Shown here: piece after piece, positions 1 to 8,585 of the stretch
Position numbering within the stretch: the first letter of the stretch is position 1
Layout of the letters: every line of letters starts with the position of its first letter
Source: Lachnospiraceae bacterium UBA7196
GTDB lineage: Bacteria; Bacillota; Clostridia; Lachnospirales; Lachnospiraceae
NCBI GenBank assembly: GCA_002490835.1
Contig: DKUU01000020.1
Span: 1 to 64,000, forward strand
Direction: 5' to 3'
Length of the DNA: 64,000 nucleotides
Program-made: the position numbers and the translations under genes
The notes under the pieces: model-generated
Seen by the model: only the letters and a program-made list of their open reading frames with translations
Database searches by the model: none
Told to the model about the DNA's origin: nothing

Positions 1-46
1 CGGCTAAGCCGGTGGTTATGATTTCCGGATGACTTACGTCTCTTGT

Positions 47-209
47 GCATAAGCAGAGACTCGAAATGCTGCGCATTTCTCGTTCGCGTTGCTCGTCATA
101 AGGCATCTGGTTCAGGCGCTCATGCAAGCATGGCACCTGTCCCATATGCCTTCTGTCTCTGCTTATGCGCGGACATGAGGAGTGCCCGGACACCTTTCGG
201 CACCCGGGC
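47..209. other. Structured, repeat-like element with nested inverted repeats
   Basis: Seen directly: a perfect 14-bp inverted repeat (gcataagcagagac at 47-60 against 155-168) encloses a 7-bp hairpin with a 3-nt loop (63-69/73-79), an inner 7-bp stem (100-106/146-152) and an apical hairpin (113-125/128-139). A further GC-rich hairpin follows (184-189/204-209). The pairings are mutually compatible, so the segment would fold into one branched structure. No coding frame inside it looks real. It could be a structured noncoding RNA, a MITE-like repeat or an elaborate 3' end of an upstream transcript; the strand is unknown and no known RNA family is recognised. Confidence 0.45.
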
Positions 210-430
210 TATTATGAAAAAATTTATCTATGTGTGTAAAGGATACACGACATCTCGCTTGAATTTTTATAAATTTAGTATACTTCCGTAATATGAACAA
301 ATTATGAACAAACTGTAAAGTTATAGTTAATTCTTCCAAGTACGTAAAAAAATAGATTCAAAATTTGTGCAATATACACAAAGAAATAAACCGCAATCAG
401 GGGAGCCGGGCGCAGCGCCTCTTTTCCCTG

Positions 431-459
431 TTGTCAAAGAAAGCGGGAAATGGTAAGAT
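431..459 (+). promoter_or_regulatory. Putative sigma-A promoter
   Basis: TTGTCA (431-436) and TAAGAT (454-459) are separated by 17 bp, about 60 bp before the start of the coiled-coil protein gene. Confidence 0.45.
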
Positions 460-519
460 AGATAAGGCGAAACGGGGAAAACCGAAGGTTTTCCGGCACA
501 GAACAAAGAGAGGACAAAC

Positions 520-1041
520 ATGGATACTTTTATCGATAAACTTGCACAGAGAAAGAATGCGCAGGAGATGATTCGCGCAAATTCAGCGGCGGAAGCAGCC
601 AAGATGGCGCAGATGCAGAATCAGATGCAAGCCTATGATGAGATCATGCAGGAGATCCGCAGGGTCAATCTCAAGACTTCCGAGAACGTGGAGAGCGTGC
701 GCAAGGTTCTGGCGGAGTGTATGGAAAAGCTGGATGGTCTGGAGACGGAAACCAAAGACGACGGACATATGGAGCAGGAACTTGCAGGAATCAAGACGCT
801 TTTGGAAGAACGTTTTTCGCAGTCCGAGGATTTTATGCACAAGGAAAACGTGAAAGTATACCGCAATGTGCAGGCGGCTTTCACGGAGGAACTCACAAAA
901 CAGACCGAGCAGGAGAGGACTGCCAGAGGGAAAGGTACGCCCCTGTGGCTTTCCATCGTGATCTTGATCGGTGTGCTGGCGGATATTGCGGTGACGCTGG
1001 TTCCGCTTATTTTGCACGGGATGAATGTTAAGCTGTTTTGA
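520..1041 (+). CDS. Hypothetical coiled-coil protein with C-terminal membrane anchor
   Basis: A 173-residue protein of no recognised family. Residues 1-135 are charged, Gln/Glu/Lys-rich and heptad-like, predicted to form a long coiled coil. Residues about 142-166 form one hydrophobic segment (LWLSIVILIGVLADIAVTLV) followed by a short tail, so it is probably a tail-anchored, cytoplasm-facing membrane protein. The start follows a gagagga Shine-Dalgarno site. The next gene, an M23 peptidase, starts 31 bp downstream on the same strand, so the two may be cotranscribed and a role near the envelope is possible. No enzymatic motif is visible. Confidence 0.75.
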   Translation: MDTFIDKLAQRKNAQEMIRANSAAEAAKMAQMQNQMQAYDEIMQEIRRVNLKTSENVESVRKVLAECMEKLDGLETETKDDGHMEQELAGIKTLLEERFSQSEDFMHKENVKVYRNVQAAFTEELTKQTEQERTARGKGTPLWLSIVILIGVLADIAVTLVPLILHGMNVKLF

Positions 1042-1072
1042 GGTTACAATAAAAACAGCCGCAGAAAAATGA

Positions 1073-2671
1073 ATGAATCATATTATAATGAAAATACTGA
1101 GCAGACATTATAAAAAAATGAAAATTGCATATATTAAGGTTGCGGTGATGGCGTGCATCGCCGCTGCCTTTTTCCTGCCTAACATGCAGACGCTTGAAAG
1201 TACGGGAGATAATCTGTTTACGGTGTACTTAAACGGCGTACAGGTGGGCGTGATGGGAGATGCCGGAGAGGCGGACACGTATTTGATCGAGGCCAGAAAG
1301 CTTCTTGCGGGGGAAAGCGATGAGATGGTGCTTGCCCAGAGCGATCTGACATGGACGGGTGAAGAAGTACTCTGGGGCGAGATAGATGACAAAAATGTCA
1401 TAATTTCCAATATGCTGGCCGCGCTTCGGGGCAGTGTGAAGGAAACCCTGAATCGTTCCTACACGGTAAAGATCAACGAGTACACTGTCAATCTGGCGAG
1501 TACGGAGGAAGTGCTGGCGCTTTTGCAGGCTTCCCTGAAAAAGTACGATGATGAAAGGCAATACTATGCGGATCTGGTACTGGATTCCAAGAGAGAGCTG
1601 AACGTGCTGACGGCGCAGATTTATTCCACAAGGGAGCAGCAGGAACAGGAAGAACAAACTGAGGAGGTCATGTCCAGCGCCGGGATCAATGCAGCTTTGG
1701 ATGACATTTTTTCGGATATTGAACCGGCATCCGAGAAAGACTTTTCCGACTATGAACTGGGACTTCTGGAACTTGACTTTGGCGATACGGTGGAGGTGGT
1801 GGAGTCCTATCTGCAGGACTATGAGCTGACGCCGCTTGATAAAGCGATTGAAGAAGTGACCAAGGATCAGGAAAAGGAACAGATCTACGAGGTGGTCGCG
1901 GGGGATACGCTCTCCCAGATCGCGGAGAATAACGAGATTCCTTTGGACAGACTGATTGCGATGAACGACACCATCGAAGACGAAAATTCCCTGATCCGCG
2001 TGGGGGACGAACTGATCGTGACGGTGCCGGAACCCGAACTTTCTGTGGAACGCACGGAGCAGATGTATTATGAAGAAGATTACGAAGCGGAAATCATCTA
2101 TGTAGATAACGACGACTGGTACACGAACCAGACGCAGACGCTGCAGGAGCCTTCCGCAGGCCACCGCAAGGTAGTGGCGGATGTGTCCTACCGCAATAAG
2201 GAGGAAATCTCCAGAGAAATTTTGAAAGAGGAGATCACCTATGCGGCTGTGCCTAAGATCGTGGAGCGCGGCACAAAGATTCCGCCCACTTATCTGAAAC
2301 CGATTTCGGGAGGCAGACTTTCTTCCAGATTCGGCAGACGTAAGGCGCCCACCAGAGGCGCGAGCACCTACCATAAGGGTGTGGACTGGGCAACGCCCGT
2401 TGGCACGGCAGTCATGGCTTCCTGCACGGGAACGGTCAGCAGGGCCGGATGGGGAAAAGGCTACGGCTATGTGGTCTATATCAACCATGCGGACGGCAGG
2501 CAGACCCGCTACGGACATTTGAGCAAGATTCTGGTAAAACAGGGACAGACGGTGACGCAGGGGCAGAAGATCGCCCTAAGCGGCAATACCGGCGTGAGCA
2601 CGGGACCGCATATCCACTTTGAAATATTGATAGGCGGGACGCAGGTCGATCCCTTTAAATACCTGAATTAA
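1073..2671 (+). CDS. Membrane-anchored LysM-G5-M23 peptidoglycan endopeptidase
   Basis: This 532-residue protein probably cleaves peptidoglycan cross-links outside the membrane. A single hydrophobic segment at about residues 18-37 is a signal anchor. Next come a long helical region, a LysM domain (about 271-316), a G5-like domain (about 323-402) and a C-terminal M23/LytM domain (432-525). The zinc site looks complete: H434 and D438 in HKGVDWA, H482 in YGHLS, and H513/H515 in GPHIHFE, so an active enzyme is expected. Starts at 1088 or 1118 are also possible because the ribosome binding site is weak. The domain order is common in Clostridia, where such proteins act in wall remodelling or sporulation; the exact role here is not visible. 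Confidence 0.88.
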   Translation: MNHIIMKILSRHYKKMKIAYIKVAVMACIAAAFFLPNMQTLESTGDNLFTVYLNGVQVGVMGDAGEADTYLIEARKLLAGESDEMVLAQSDLTWTGEEVLWGEIDDKNVIISNMLAALRGSVKETLNRSYTVKINEYTVNLASTEEVLALLQASLKKYDDERQYYADLVLDSKRELNVLTAQIYSTREQQEQEEQTEEVMSSAGINAALDDIFSDIEPASEKDFSDYELGLLELDFGDTVEVVESYLQDYELTPLDKAIEEVTKDQEKEQIYEVVAGDTLSQIAENNEIPLDRLIAMNDTIEDENSLIRVGDELIVTVPEPELSVERTEQMYYEEDYEAEIIYVDNDDWYTNQTQTLQEPSAGHRKVVADVSYRNKEEISREILKEEITYAAVPKIVERGTKIPPTYLKPISGGRLSSRFGRRKAPTRGASTYHKGVDWATPVGTAVMASCTGTVSRAGWGKGYGYVVYINHADGRQTRYGHLSKILVKQGQTVTQGQKIALSGNTGVSTGPHIHFEILIGGTQVDPFKYLN

Positions 2672-2716
2672 CAGTTCATCAATGCGTTGTGAAGGAGCGC
2701 GTGCTAAACGGCAGGC

Positions 2717-2744
2717 TTTACAAATATGTAAAATCTGGTATACT
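2717..2744 (+). promoter_or_regulatory. Putative sigma-A promoter of murA
   Basis: TTTACA (2717-2722) and TATACT (2739-2744) with a 16-bp spacer, about 90 bp upstream of the murA start. Confidence 0.6.
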
Positions 2745-2836
2745 GTACTTTAATGTTTGATTTATTTCGCTTGATTTATATTGCTTAAGATGAGAAATTT
2801 GTTAGAGATTCGATTGTGAAAGGCAAGTAAACATAC

Positions 2837-4129
2837 ATGGAACAATATGCGATTAAGGGTGGAAATCCGTTAGTCGGCGAAGTGGAGATCGGCGGCGCGA
2901 AAAATGCCGCGCTGGCTATCCTTGCGGCGGCTATTATGACGGATGAGACCGTATTGATAGAAAATGTGCCTGATGTCAGGGATACCAATGTCATGATGCA
3001 GGCGATGGAAAGTATCGGCGTAGCGATCAACCGGGTGGACAGGCATACAGTGAAAATAAACGCTTCACAGGTTCACGATCTGGTGATCGAAGATGATTAT
3101 ATCAAAAAGATCAGGGCTTCCTATTATCTTTTGGGGGCGCTTCTTGGAAAATACAATAAAGCGGAGGTGGCCCTTCCCGGCGGGTGCAATATAGGACTTA
3201 GGCCCATCGACCAGCATATCAAAGGGTTTCGGGCGCTTGGTGCGAACGTCAGGATTGAGCACGGCCTGATCATTACTGAGGCGAACAAGCTCAAAGGCAG
3301 TCATCTCTATATGGATGTGGTGACTGTGGGCGCGACCATGAACGTGATGATGGCGGCAGTGATGGCGGAAGGCACTACCGTGATCGAGAATGCGGCCAAG
3401 GAGCCTCACGTGGTCGATCTGGCCAGCTTTTTGAACAGTATGGGCGCTAATATCAAAGGCGCGGGCACTGATGTGATCCGTATCAAGGGCGTACAGAAGC
3501 TGCACGGGACCGAGTACGGCATTATTCCCGATCAGATCGAGGCAGGCACTTTTATGTTTGCGGCGGCGGTCACCAAGGGCGATGTGACGGTAAAAAATGT
3601 GATCCCCAAGCACTTGGAGTCCATCAGCGCAAAACTTTCAGAGATCGGCTGTGAGATCGAGGAATCTGACGACGCGGTGCGCGTGGTGGCGGCGAAGCCC
3701 CTTGGACATACGCATGTCAAGACGCTTCCTTATCCCGGTTTTCCCACGGATATGCAGCCCCAGATCACGGTGGCGCTGGGTCTGTCTGCCGGCACCAGCA
3801 TTGTGACGGAAAGTATTTTTGAAAATCGCTTTAAATATGTGGACGAGCTTACCTGTATGGGGGCCAATATCAAGGTCGAAGGCAATACGGCCATCATCGA
3901 CGGTGTTTCCAAATACACCGGTGCCAGCATTACCGCGCCGGATCTGCGCGCGGGGGCGGCTCTTGTGATCGCGGCGCTGGCGGCGGAGGGAGTCAGCACG
4001 GTAGACGAGATTAAATATATTGAGCGCGGTTATGAGGATTTTCATCTCAAGCTGCAGGGTCTGGGAGCGCAGATCGATCTGGTGACCACGGAGCGCGAGC
4101 TGCAGAAATTTAAGCTGAAAGTGGGCTGA
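2837..4129 (+). CDS. murA: UDP-N-acetylglucosamine 1-carboxyvinyltransferase
   Basis: Catalyses the first committed cytoplasmic step of peptidoglycan synthesis, transferring enolpyruvate from PEP to UDP-GlcNAc. At 430 residues it is full length for the EPSP synthase-like family. The N-terminal KGGNPLVGEVEIGGAKNAAL stretch is the typical UDP-sugar binding region. The catalytic loop PGGCNIGLRPID places the PEP-binding, fosfomycin-target cysteine at C117, so fosfomycin sensitivity would be expected. Firmicutes often carry two copies (murA/murZ); which one this is cannot be decided here. It has its own promoter upstream, and the SAM riboswitch of metK follows about 70 bp after its stop. Confidence 0.96.
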   Translation: MEQYAIKGGNPLVGEVEIGGAKNAALAILAAAIMTDETVLIENVPDVRDTNVMMQAMESIGVAINRVDRHTVKINASQVHDLVIEDDYIKKIRASYYLLGALLGKYNKAEVALPGGCNIGLRPIDQHIKGFRALGANVRIEHGLIITEANKLKGSHLYMDVVTVGATMNVMMAAVMAEGTTVIENAAKEPHVVDLASFLNSMGANIKGAGTDVIRIKGVQKLHGTEYGIIPDQIEAGTFMFAAAVTKGDVTVKNVIPKHLESISAKLSEIGCEIEESDDAVRVVAAKPLGHTHVKTLPYPGFPTDMQPQITVALGLSAGTSIVTESIFENRFKYVDELTCMGANIKVEGNTAIIDGVSKYTGASITAPDLRAGAALVIAALAAEGVSTVDEIKYIERGYEDFHLKLQGLGAQIDLVTTERELQKFKLKVG

Positions 4130-4139
4130 CGATCGGGTA

Positions 4140-4168
4140 TTGACACGGACTGCAGATAGGTGTATGTT
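4140..4168 (+). promoter_or_regulatory. Putative promoter of the metK leader
   Basis: TTGACA (4140-4145) and TATGTT (4163-4168) with a 17-bp spacer, placing the transcription start about 28 bp before the riboswitch aptamer. Confidence 0.6.
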
Positions 4169-4202
4169 TAGTTTATAGATAATTTCATATAGGCATGGTT
4201 TT

Positions 4203-4318
4203 CTCTTATTCAGAGTGGTGGAGATACATAGGATCGATGAAGCCACGGCAACCCCTGACAAGGAAGGTGCCAACCTGAGCGAGGCCGTTTGAGACGGCGA
4301 TGATCGAACAATAAGAGG
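4203..4318 (+). ncRNA. SAM-I (S-box) riboswitch aptamer
   Basis: The conserved core is readable: P1 strands CTCTTATT (4203-4210) and AATAAGAG (4310-4317), CAGAGtGGtGGAG, the GATGAAgCCacGGCAACC block with its kink-turn and pseudoknot parts, GGTGCCAAccTGA, and a variable P4 hairpin (gccgtttgagacggc). It binds S-adenosylmethionine. The 3' strand of P1 (4310-4319) can alternatively pair with 4341-4350, the 5' arm of the downstream terminator, with one mismatch. This is the usual transcription-attenuation design: SAM stabilises P1, frees the terminator and switches off metK. Confidence 0.95.
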
Positions 4319-4339
4319 ATTTGAAGCTTTGTAGGTCGA

Positions 4340-4380
4340 GTCCCCTTATTTCGAGAGAAGTAAGAGGGCTTTATTATATT
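4340..4380 (+). terminator. Riboswitch-controlled intrinsic terminator
   Basis: A 13-bp stem (4340-4352 against 4357-4369, one mismatch and two G-U pairs) with a GAGA loop is followed by a T-rich run (4370-4380). Its 5' arm overlaps the anti-terminator sequence of the S-box, so it forms when SAM is bound. Confidence 0.9.
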
Positions 4381-4414
4381 TAAAAATTTTAATAGGAACA
4401 AAGGAGAGGAAAAC

Positions 4415-5596
4415 ATGGAGAAACGATTATTTACATCAGAGTCTGTAACAGAAGGACATCCCGACAAAGTCTGCGACGCGATTTCCGACGCGATCTTAGA
4501 CGCCTGCATGGAGAAAGATCCCATGAGCCGCGTGGCCTGCGAGACGGCGGTTTGTACCGGTTTTGTGCTGGTGACGGGAGAGATCACTACCAATGCGTAC
4601 GTAGATATGCAGAAGATTGTGCGTGATACCGTTAAGGAGATCGGCTATACGAAGTCCGAGTACGGCTTTGACGGCAATACCTGTGCGGTGCTGGTAGCGA
4701 TCGACGAGCAGTCTGCGGATATTGCGATGGGCGTGGACAAGGCGCTGGAAGCAAAGAAGGGCGAGCAGACGGACGATCTTGACACGGGTGCGGGCGATCA
4801 GGGTATGATGTTCGGCTACGCGACCAACGAGACGGAAGAGTACATGCCCTATCCCATCGATCTGGCGCACAAGCTGGCGTTGCAGCTTACCAAGGTCCGC
4901 AAGGACGGCACTCTCAAATACTTAAGGCCCGACGGCAAGAGTCAGGTTTCCGTGGAGTACGACGAGGCGGGCAAACCCGTTCGTCTGGAGGCGGTCGTCC
5001 TCTCCACGCAGCACGACGAAGACGTGACGCAGGAGCAGATCCATGAGGATATCAGGAAGTACGTGTTTGATCCCGTACTGCCGAAAGAGCTGATCGACGA
5101 TAAGACCAAGTTCTTCATCAATCCTACGGGACGTTTCGTGATCGGCGGCCCGCACGGCGACGCGGGTCTTACCGGCCGTAAGATCATCGTGGACACCTAC
5201 GGCGGTTATGCTCGTCACGGCGGTGGCGCTTTCTCCGGAAAAGACTGCACGAAGGTGGACCGTTCCGCAGCTTACGCGGCGCGCTATGTGGCGAAGAACA
5301 TCGTGGCGGCGGGACTTGCAGACAAGTGCGAGATCCAGCTTTCCTACGCGATCGGCGTAGCGCAGCCCACTTCCGTGATGGTGGATACCTTTGGCACAGG
5401 CAAGGTTTCCGACGAGAAAATGGTGGAGATCGTGCGTGAGAACTTTGACCTGCGGCCTGCAGGCATCATCAAGATGCTCGACCTGCGCCGCCCGATCTAC
5501 AAGCAGACTGCGGCATACGGACACTTTGGTCGCAACGACCTCGATCTGCCTTGGGAAAAGCTTGACAAGGCGGATGCGCTGAAGAAATACCTGTAA
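4415..5596 (+). CDS. metK: S-adenosylmethionine synthetase
   Basis: Makes S-adenosylmethionine from methionine and ATP in the cytoplasm; 393 residues, the normal length. The N-terminal FTSESVTEGHPDKVCD carries the ATP/metal-binding histidine (GHPDK). GAGDQG and the signature nonapeptide region GGGAFSGKD are both present. The start follows an aaaggagagg ribosome binding site, downstream of the S-box leader, giving product feedback at transcription. A hairpin terminator follows, so it is monocistronic. No anomaly is seen. Confidence 0.98.
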   Translation: MEKRLFTSESVTEGHPDKVCDAISDAILDACMEKDPMSRVACETAVCTGFVLVTGEITTNAYVDMQKIVRDTVKEIGYTKSEYGFDGNTCAVLVAIDEQSADIAMGVDKALEAKKGEQTDDLDTGAGDQGMMFGYATNETEEYMPYPIDLAHKLALQLTKVRKDGTLKYLRPDGKSQVSVEYDEAGKPVRLEAVVLSTQHDEDVTQEQIHEDIRKYVFDPVLPKELIDDKTKFFINPTGRFVIGGPHGDAGLTGRKIIVDTYGGYARHGGGAFSGKDCTKVDRSAAYAARYVAKNIVAAGLADKCEIQLSYAIGVAQPTSVMVDTFGTGKVSDEKMVEIVRENFDLRPAGIIKMLDLRRPIYKQTAAYGHFGRNDLDLPWEKLDKADALKKYL

Positions 5597-5609
5597 CAGA
5601 TTTTTATAC

Positions 5610-5642
5610 GCCCCGGAAGAGAGATCTTTCGGGGCAATTTTA
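5610..5642 (+). terminator. Intrinsic terminator of metK
   Basis: An 11-bp stem (gccccggaaga at 5610-5620 against tctttcggggc at 5625-5635, one G-T pair) followed by aatttta. Confidence 0.85.
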
Positions 5643-5667
5643 TGTTGTAAATAGATATGTGAAACGA

Positions 5668-5696
5668 TTGACCAAATTATGGATTTCGTGTAAAAT
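5668..5696 (+). promoter_or_regulatory. Putative sigma-A promoter of the FecR/CHASE2 operon
   Basis: TTGACC (5668-5673) and TAAAAT (5691-5696) with a 17-bp spacer, about 90 bp before the first gene of the five-gene operon. Confidence 0.6.
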
Positions 5697-5784
5697 ATTT
5701 GCTATAAGAGAAAGTCTGCCTATTGGATAGACTGTGTCGTAAAATCAGGATAGGTTTCAAGTGTGAGAGCTGGAGGCGTAAGAT

Positions 5785-6996
5785 ATGCGTAGAAACTTAA
5801 AAAAAGCGGCGGCTTTTGGTCTGGCAGTGTTGATCGGGTGCATGATGCCGATGGGTACGATGCTGGCGGAGGAAAGCGGTGAGACGGCGGTGAGCGTCGT
5901 TTCTGAAAATGATTTGCCGGAAGAGGAGAACTCGTCTGACAATGAAACGGTTTCGGGTGAGGAGAATCTTTCCGGTGAGGAGAATGTTTCGGATGAAGAG
6001 AATGTTCCGGACGAAAAAGATGCCTCTGACGGTGAGGATGTCCCGGACGGTGAGAATGCCGCAGATGTTACAGATGGTGAGGCAGCGGTATCGGAAGGGG
6101 AAGATGTGCCGGAAGCTGCGGCAGTTGCCCTGCAGCAGGAGAGCGCCGTTACGGCTGTACTGACAGCGGAGCCGGAAGCGGAGACAAACGATGCACAGAC
6201 GACGGATAGTGCGGCTGCGCCGGTGATCAGCATTACAAGAGGCGGAGCAGATAAAACGTTTCCTTTGGGCGGTGAACTCACGTTTGAATATACTAATAAC
6301 TGGGGGACGATGTTTGACGTGTCTGTCAGTCAGAACGATCTGGAAATCACATCCTATTGCTATTTGGATAAGGTGACGGACAGGGAAGCCGCGGCGAAGA
6401 CACTAGAGCAGATGGATTCTTTGGGGTGGATGAAACAGGACCCGCCTATGAACTTTCGCCCTCTGCGTGACGGCTGTTATGTCGTATATATAAAAGTAGA
6501 GGCGGGGGGACAGAACCATTACGCCCGTTCCTGTGGTCTCGTAGTAGACACCGTGAAGCCCGTCATAAAAGAAGCTGTATCAGGAACGGTATTAGCGTCA
6601 GGGCAAACCTACCCGAAGGGAACCAGATTTTTGGTTGAGGACGATAATTTAGACAGTGTTTGGGTGAACCAGCAGCCGGTAACTCCCGAAAACGGCAGCT
6701 ATCTGATGGTCGCAAAGGAGAATAGTACATCCTGTGAGATCAAGGCGGTCGATAAGGCGGGGAATGAAGAGACTTACGCGATTACCATTCCGGACAGCGG
6801 TTCGCCGGGAGATGACGAAGAACAGCCAAAACCTGACAATACTGTCATTTCAGAAAGTAAAGATTACGTTCTGCAGGCGGGCGTGAAATACCATCTGGCG
6901 GCAGGGAAATGGAAAGTAAACGACGATTCGTCGGTTTATGAAGGTGATAATGATTTTTATGTAACGGCGGACGGTACTTATCATTTTTCAAAATAA
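5785..6996 (+). CDS. Secreted protein with acidic repeats and Ig-like domains
   Basis: A 403-residue exported protein of unknown function. Residues 1-29 form a signal peptide (RRNLKK basic start, hydrophobic core, cleavage near MLA-EE). Residues about 45-115 are low complexity, built from imperfect acidic units such as SGEEN/SDEEN/PDGEN. Residues about 145-330 contain two beta-rich regions resembling bacterial Ig-like domains; the phrase KAVDKAGNEETYAITIP is typical of Ig-like repeats. No LPXTG or membrane anchor is seen, so it may be released or held by its partner. It is the first gene of an operon with a FecR-domain protein and a CHASE2 cyclase, which suggests a role as extracytoplasmic sensor or ligand. 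That role is inference. Confidence 0.75.
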   Translation: MRRNLKKAAAFGLAVLIGCMMPMGTMLAEESGETAVSVVSENDLPEEENSSDNETVSGEENLSGEENVSDEENVPDEKDASDGEDVPDGENAADVTDGEAAVSEGEDVPEAAAVALQQESAVTAVLTAEPEAETNDAQTTDSAAAPVISITRGGADKTFPLGGELTFEYTNNWGTMFDVSVSQNDLEITSYCYLDKVTDREAAAKTLEQMDSLGWMKQDPPMNFRPLRDGCYVVYIKVEAGGQNHYARSCGLVVDTVKPVIKEAVSGTVLASGQTYPKGTRFLVEDDNLDSVWVNQQPVTPENGSYLMVAKENSTSCEIKAVDKAGNEETYAITIPDSGSPGDDEEQPKPDNTVISESKDYVLQAGVKYHLAAGKWKVNDDSSVYEGDNDFYVTADGTYHFSK

Positions 6997-7038
6997 ACTG
7001 TGAATGGTAAGAAGGAAACCGAAAGAGGGGCGTGTCAG

Positions 7039-8550
7039 ATGAAAGAAAAATTGTTGTCAAATAAGAAGATTATCATTTGTACCTGCGCAGCGGCGGCGGT
7101 GATCGTTGCGGCGGCAGTCGTACTGTTATCCAATAAGGAAGAAGCCTACCGATCCATAATGGTTTACGATGTAACGGGAAATGTCGTGATCGAGCGGGCG
7201 TCTGTGGGAGAAATGGCCGCGGCACAAAACCTGTATCTGGAATCGGGCGATCGTGTCAGCGTGGCGGCGGATTCCGGCATGCGCATGAAGCTGGATGACG
7301 ATAAGTATGTGTTCGCGGAGGCGGAAACGATTTTTTCTGTGGAAGCGGAGGGGACGGATACGGATTCCAAAACGAAAATATCTCTGGAACAGGGTGCGAT
7401 CACCAATGAGATCCAACATCCTTTGAGCGAGGGTTCCCAGTATGAGACTTCCACGCCCAATTCCGTGATGGCGGTTAGAGGAACGATTTACCGTGTGGAA
7501 TTATACGAGGAAGAAACCGTAGATAACGAAGATAAAATTACAAAACTGTGCTGCTTTCAGGGGCAGGTCAGTACAAAGCCCATTCTTGCGGATAGATCTT
7601 TCGGAGAAGAAATATTGGTTCCGGCAGGCAAGGAATTGACTGTATACCATGACGGATCGGTGAGCGAAATCAGGGACATTGCCTATGAAGAACTTCCCGC
7701 GCAGGCGATCGGGAACCTGAAGGAGATGATGGAGAATGGACAGTCTGTCACGGGCATTTCTCTTGAGGAGTTGACACAGCTTGCCGCCGGACCGGCGGAT
7801 GATAGCGAAGCGCCGGAAAGCGAAACATATCAGGAACAGCAGCCTGAGACGGAGCAGAGCGGACAGCCTGAAACAGCGGACGCAGCGCAGCGAAGCGGGG
7901 CCGAGCAGGCAGCGGACACGCAGATACATACGGAAACGGATACGGTTAAGAACGATACGGCTGCAACGGTAAAGAAAGAGCAAAAGACTGAGGCCCCGCA
8001 GCCGCCGACCCCTAAGCCGCAGCCGTCGAAAAAAACACAGCCGGCGGACAGCGGCAGCACGGACAATGGCAATACGGACGAGGGGGCTCAGGGAAATGAT
8101 TCCGGTTCCGATCAGGGAGGATCCGGTCAGGATAAACCGAATCAACCGGATAAGCCGGATAAACCCGGCAAACCGGATAAGCCCGATAAGCCGGATAAGC
8201 CAGACAAACCGGATAAGCCGGATGAACCGGATAAGCCGGATGAACCGGATAAGCCGGATGAACCAGACAAACCGGATAAGCCGGATGAACCGGATAAGCC
8301 GGATGAACCGGATAAGCCGGATGAACCGGACAAACCGGATGAACCAGACAAACCCGACAAACCGGATGAACCCGATAAACCCGAAATTTTCACAGTGACT
8401 TTTATGTATGAGGGTAAGGTATTTGCGACGCAGAAGGTAGAAAGCGGAGGGATGGCCACAGTACCGGTATTGCGGCCAAATCAGAGCGGCGCGTGGGATT
8501 TTGACTTTACAACGAAGATCGGGGCGAATACTACAATATCTTGGAAATAG
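7039..8550 (+). CDS. Membrane-anchored FecR-domain protein with PDKPDE repeat stalk
   Basis: A 503-residue protein. The ATG at 7039 is preferred over the in-frame GTG at 7000 because the gaaagaggggcg ribosome binding site precedes it. Residues about 10-31 are a single membrane anchor. Residues about 42-180 match a FecR-type beta domain (NSVMAVRGTIYRVE is characteristic). A Glu/Gln/Thr-rich linker follows, then a Pro-Asp-Lys/Pro-Asp-Glu tandem stalk (about residues 365-450). The last 55 residues (FTVTFMYEGK...) resemble a Listeria-Bacteroides (InlB B-type) repeat. FecR domains outside iron uptake are known beside CHASE2 cyclases, as here. It probably projects from the membrane and signals to or is sensed by the cyclase encoded next. 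Confidence 0.82.
   Translation: MKEKLLSNKKIIICTCAAAAVIVAAAVVLLSNKEEAYRSIMVYDVTGNVVIERASVGEMAAAQNLYLESGDRVSVAADSGMRMKLDDDKYVFAEAETIFSVEAEGTDTDSKTKISLEQGAITNEIQHPLSEGSQYETSTPNSVMAVRGTIYRVELYEEETVDNEDKITKLCCFQGQVSTKPILADRSFGEEILVPAGKELTVYHDGSVSEIRDIAYEELPAQAIGNLKEMMENGQSVTGISLEELTQLAAGPADDSEAPESETYQEQQPETEQSGQPETADAAQRSGAEQAADTQIHTETDTVKNDTAATVKKEQKTEAPQPPTPKPQPSKKTQPADSGSTDNGNTDEGAQGNDSGSDQGGSGQDKPNQPDKPDKPGKPDKPDKPDKPDKPDKPDEPDKPDEPDKPDEPDKPDKPDEPDKPDEPDKPDEPDKPDEPDKPDKPDEPDKPEIFTVTFMYEGKVFATQKVESGGMATVPVLRPNQSGAWDFDFTTKIGANTTISWK
8138..8385 (+). repeat. In-frame tandem repeat encoding PDKPDE units
   Basis: Short imperfect tandem units of 9 to 18 bp (for example gataagccggatgaaccg) encode alternating Pro-Asp-Lys and Pro-Asp-Glu. 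The units alternate between ccggat and ccagac/cccgat spellings. The array is prone to slippage, so length may vary between strains. Confidence 0.9.
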
Positions 8551-8585
8551 ACGTCATCCATAGGAAAGATATGAGATAAATCCGA

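Larger units (their letters stand above)
1..519. other. Gene-free stretch
   Basis: No convincing coding region is seen. Open frames here lack ribosome binding sites and have coding-unlike composition. The stretch holds the foldable element at 47-209, an AT-rich segment (about 210-380) and a promoter-like pair before the first gene. Any gene upstream of the window ends before or at its first bases. Confidence 0.6.

Noticed and set aside
43..291. 82-residue open frame in the first 300 bases
   Set aside because: No ribosome binding site, composition unlike protein, and it runs through the hairpin-rich element.
8138..8385. Tandem repeats considered as a CRISPR array
   Set aside because: Units are short, contiguous and in frame within a gene; there are no spacers.
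8066..8398. Asn/Arg/Ile repeat frame inside the FecR gene
   Set aside because: Out-of-frame reading of the PDKPDE repeat; periodic DNA stays open in several frames.
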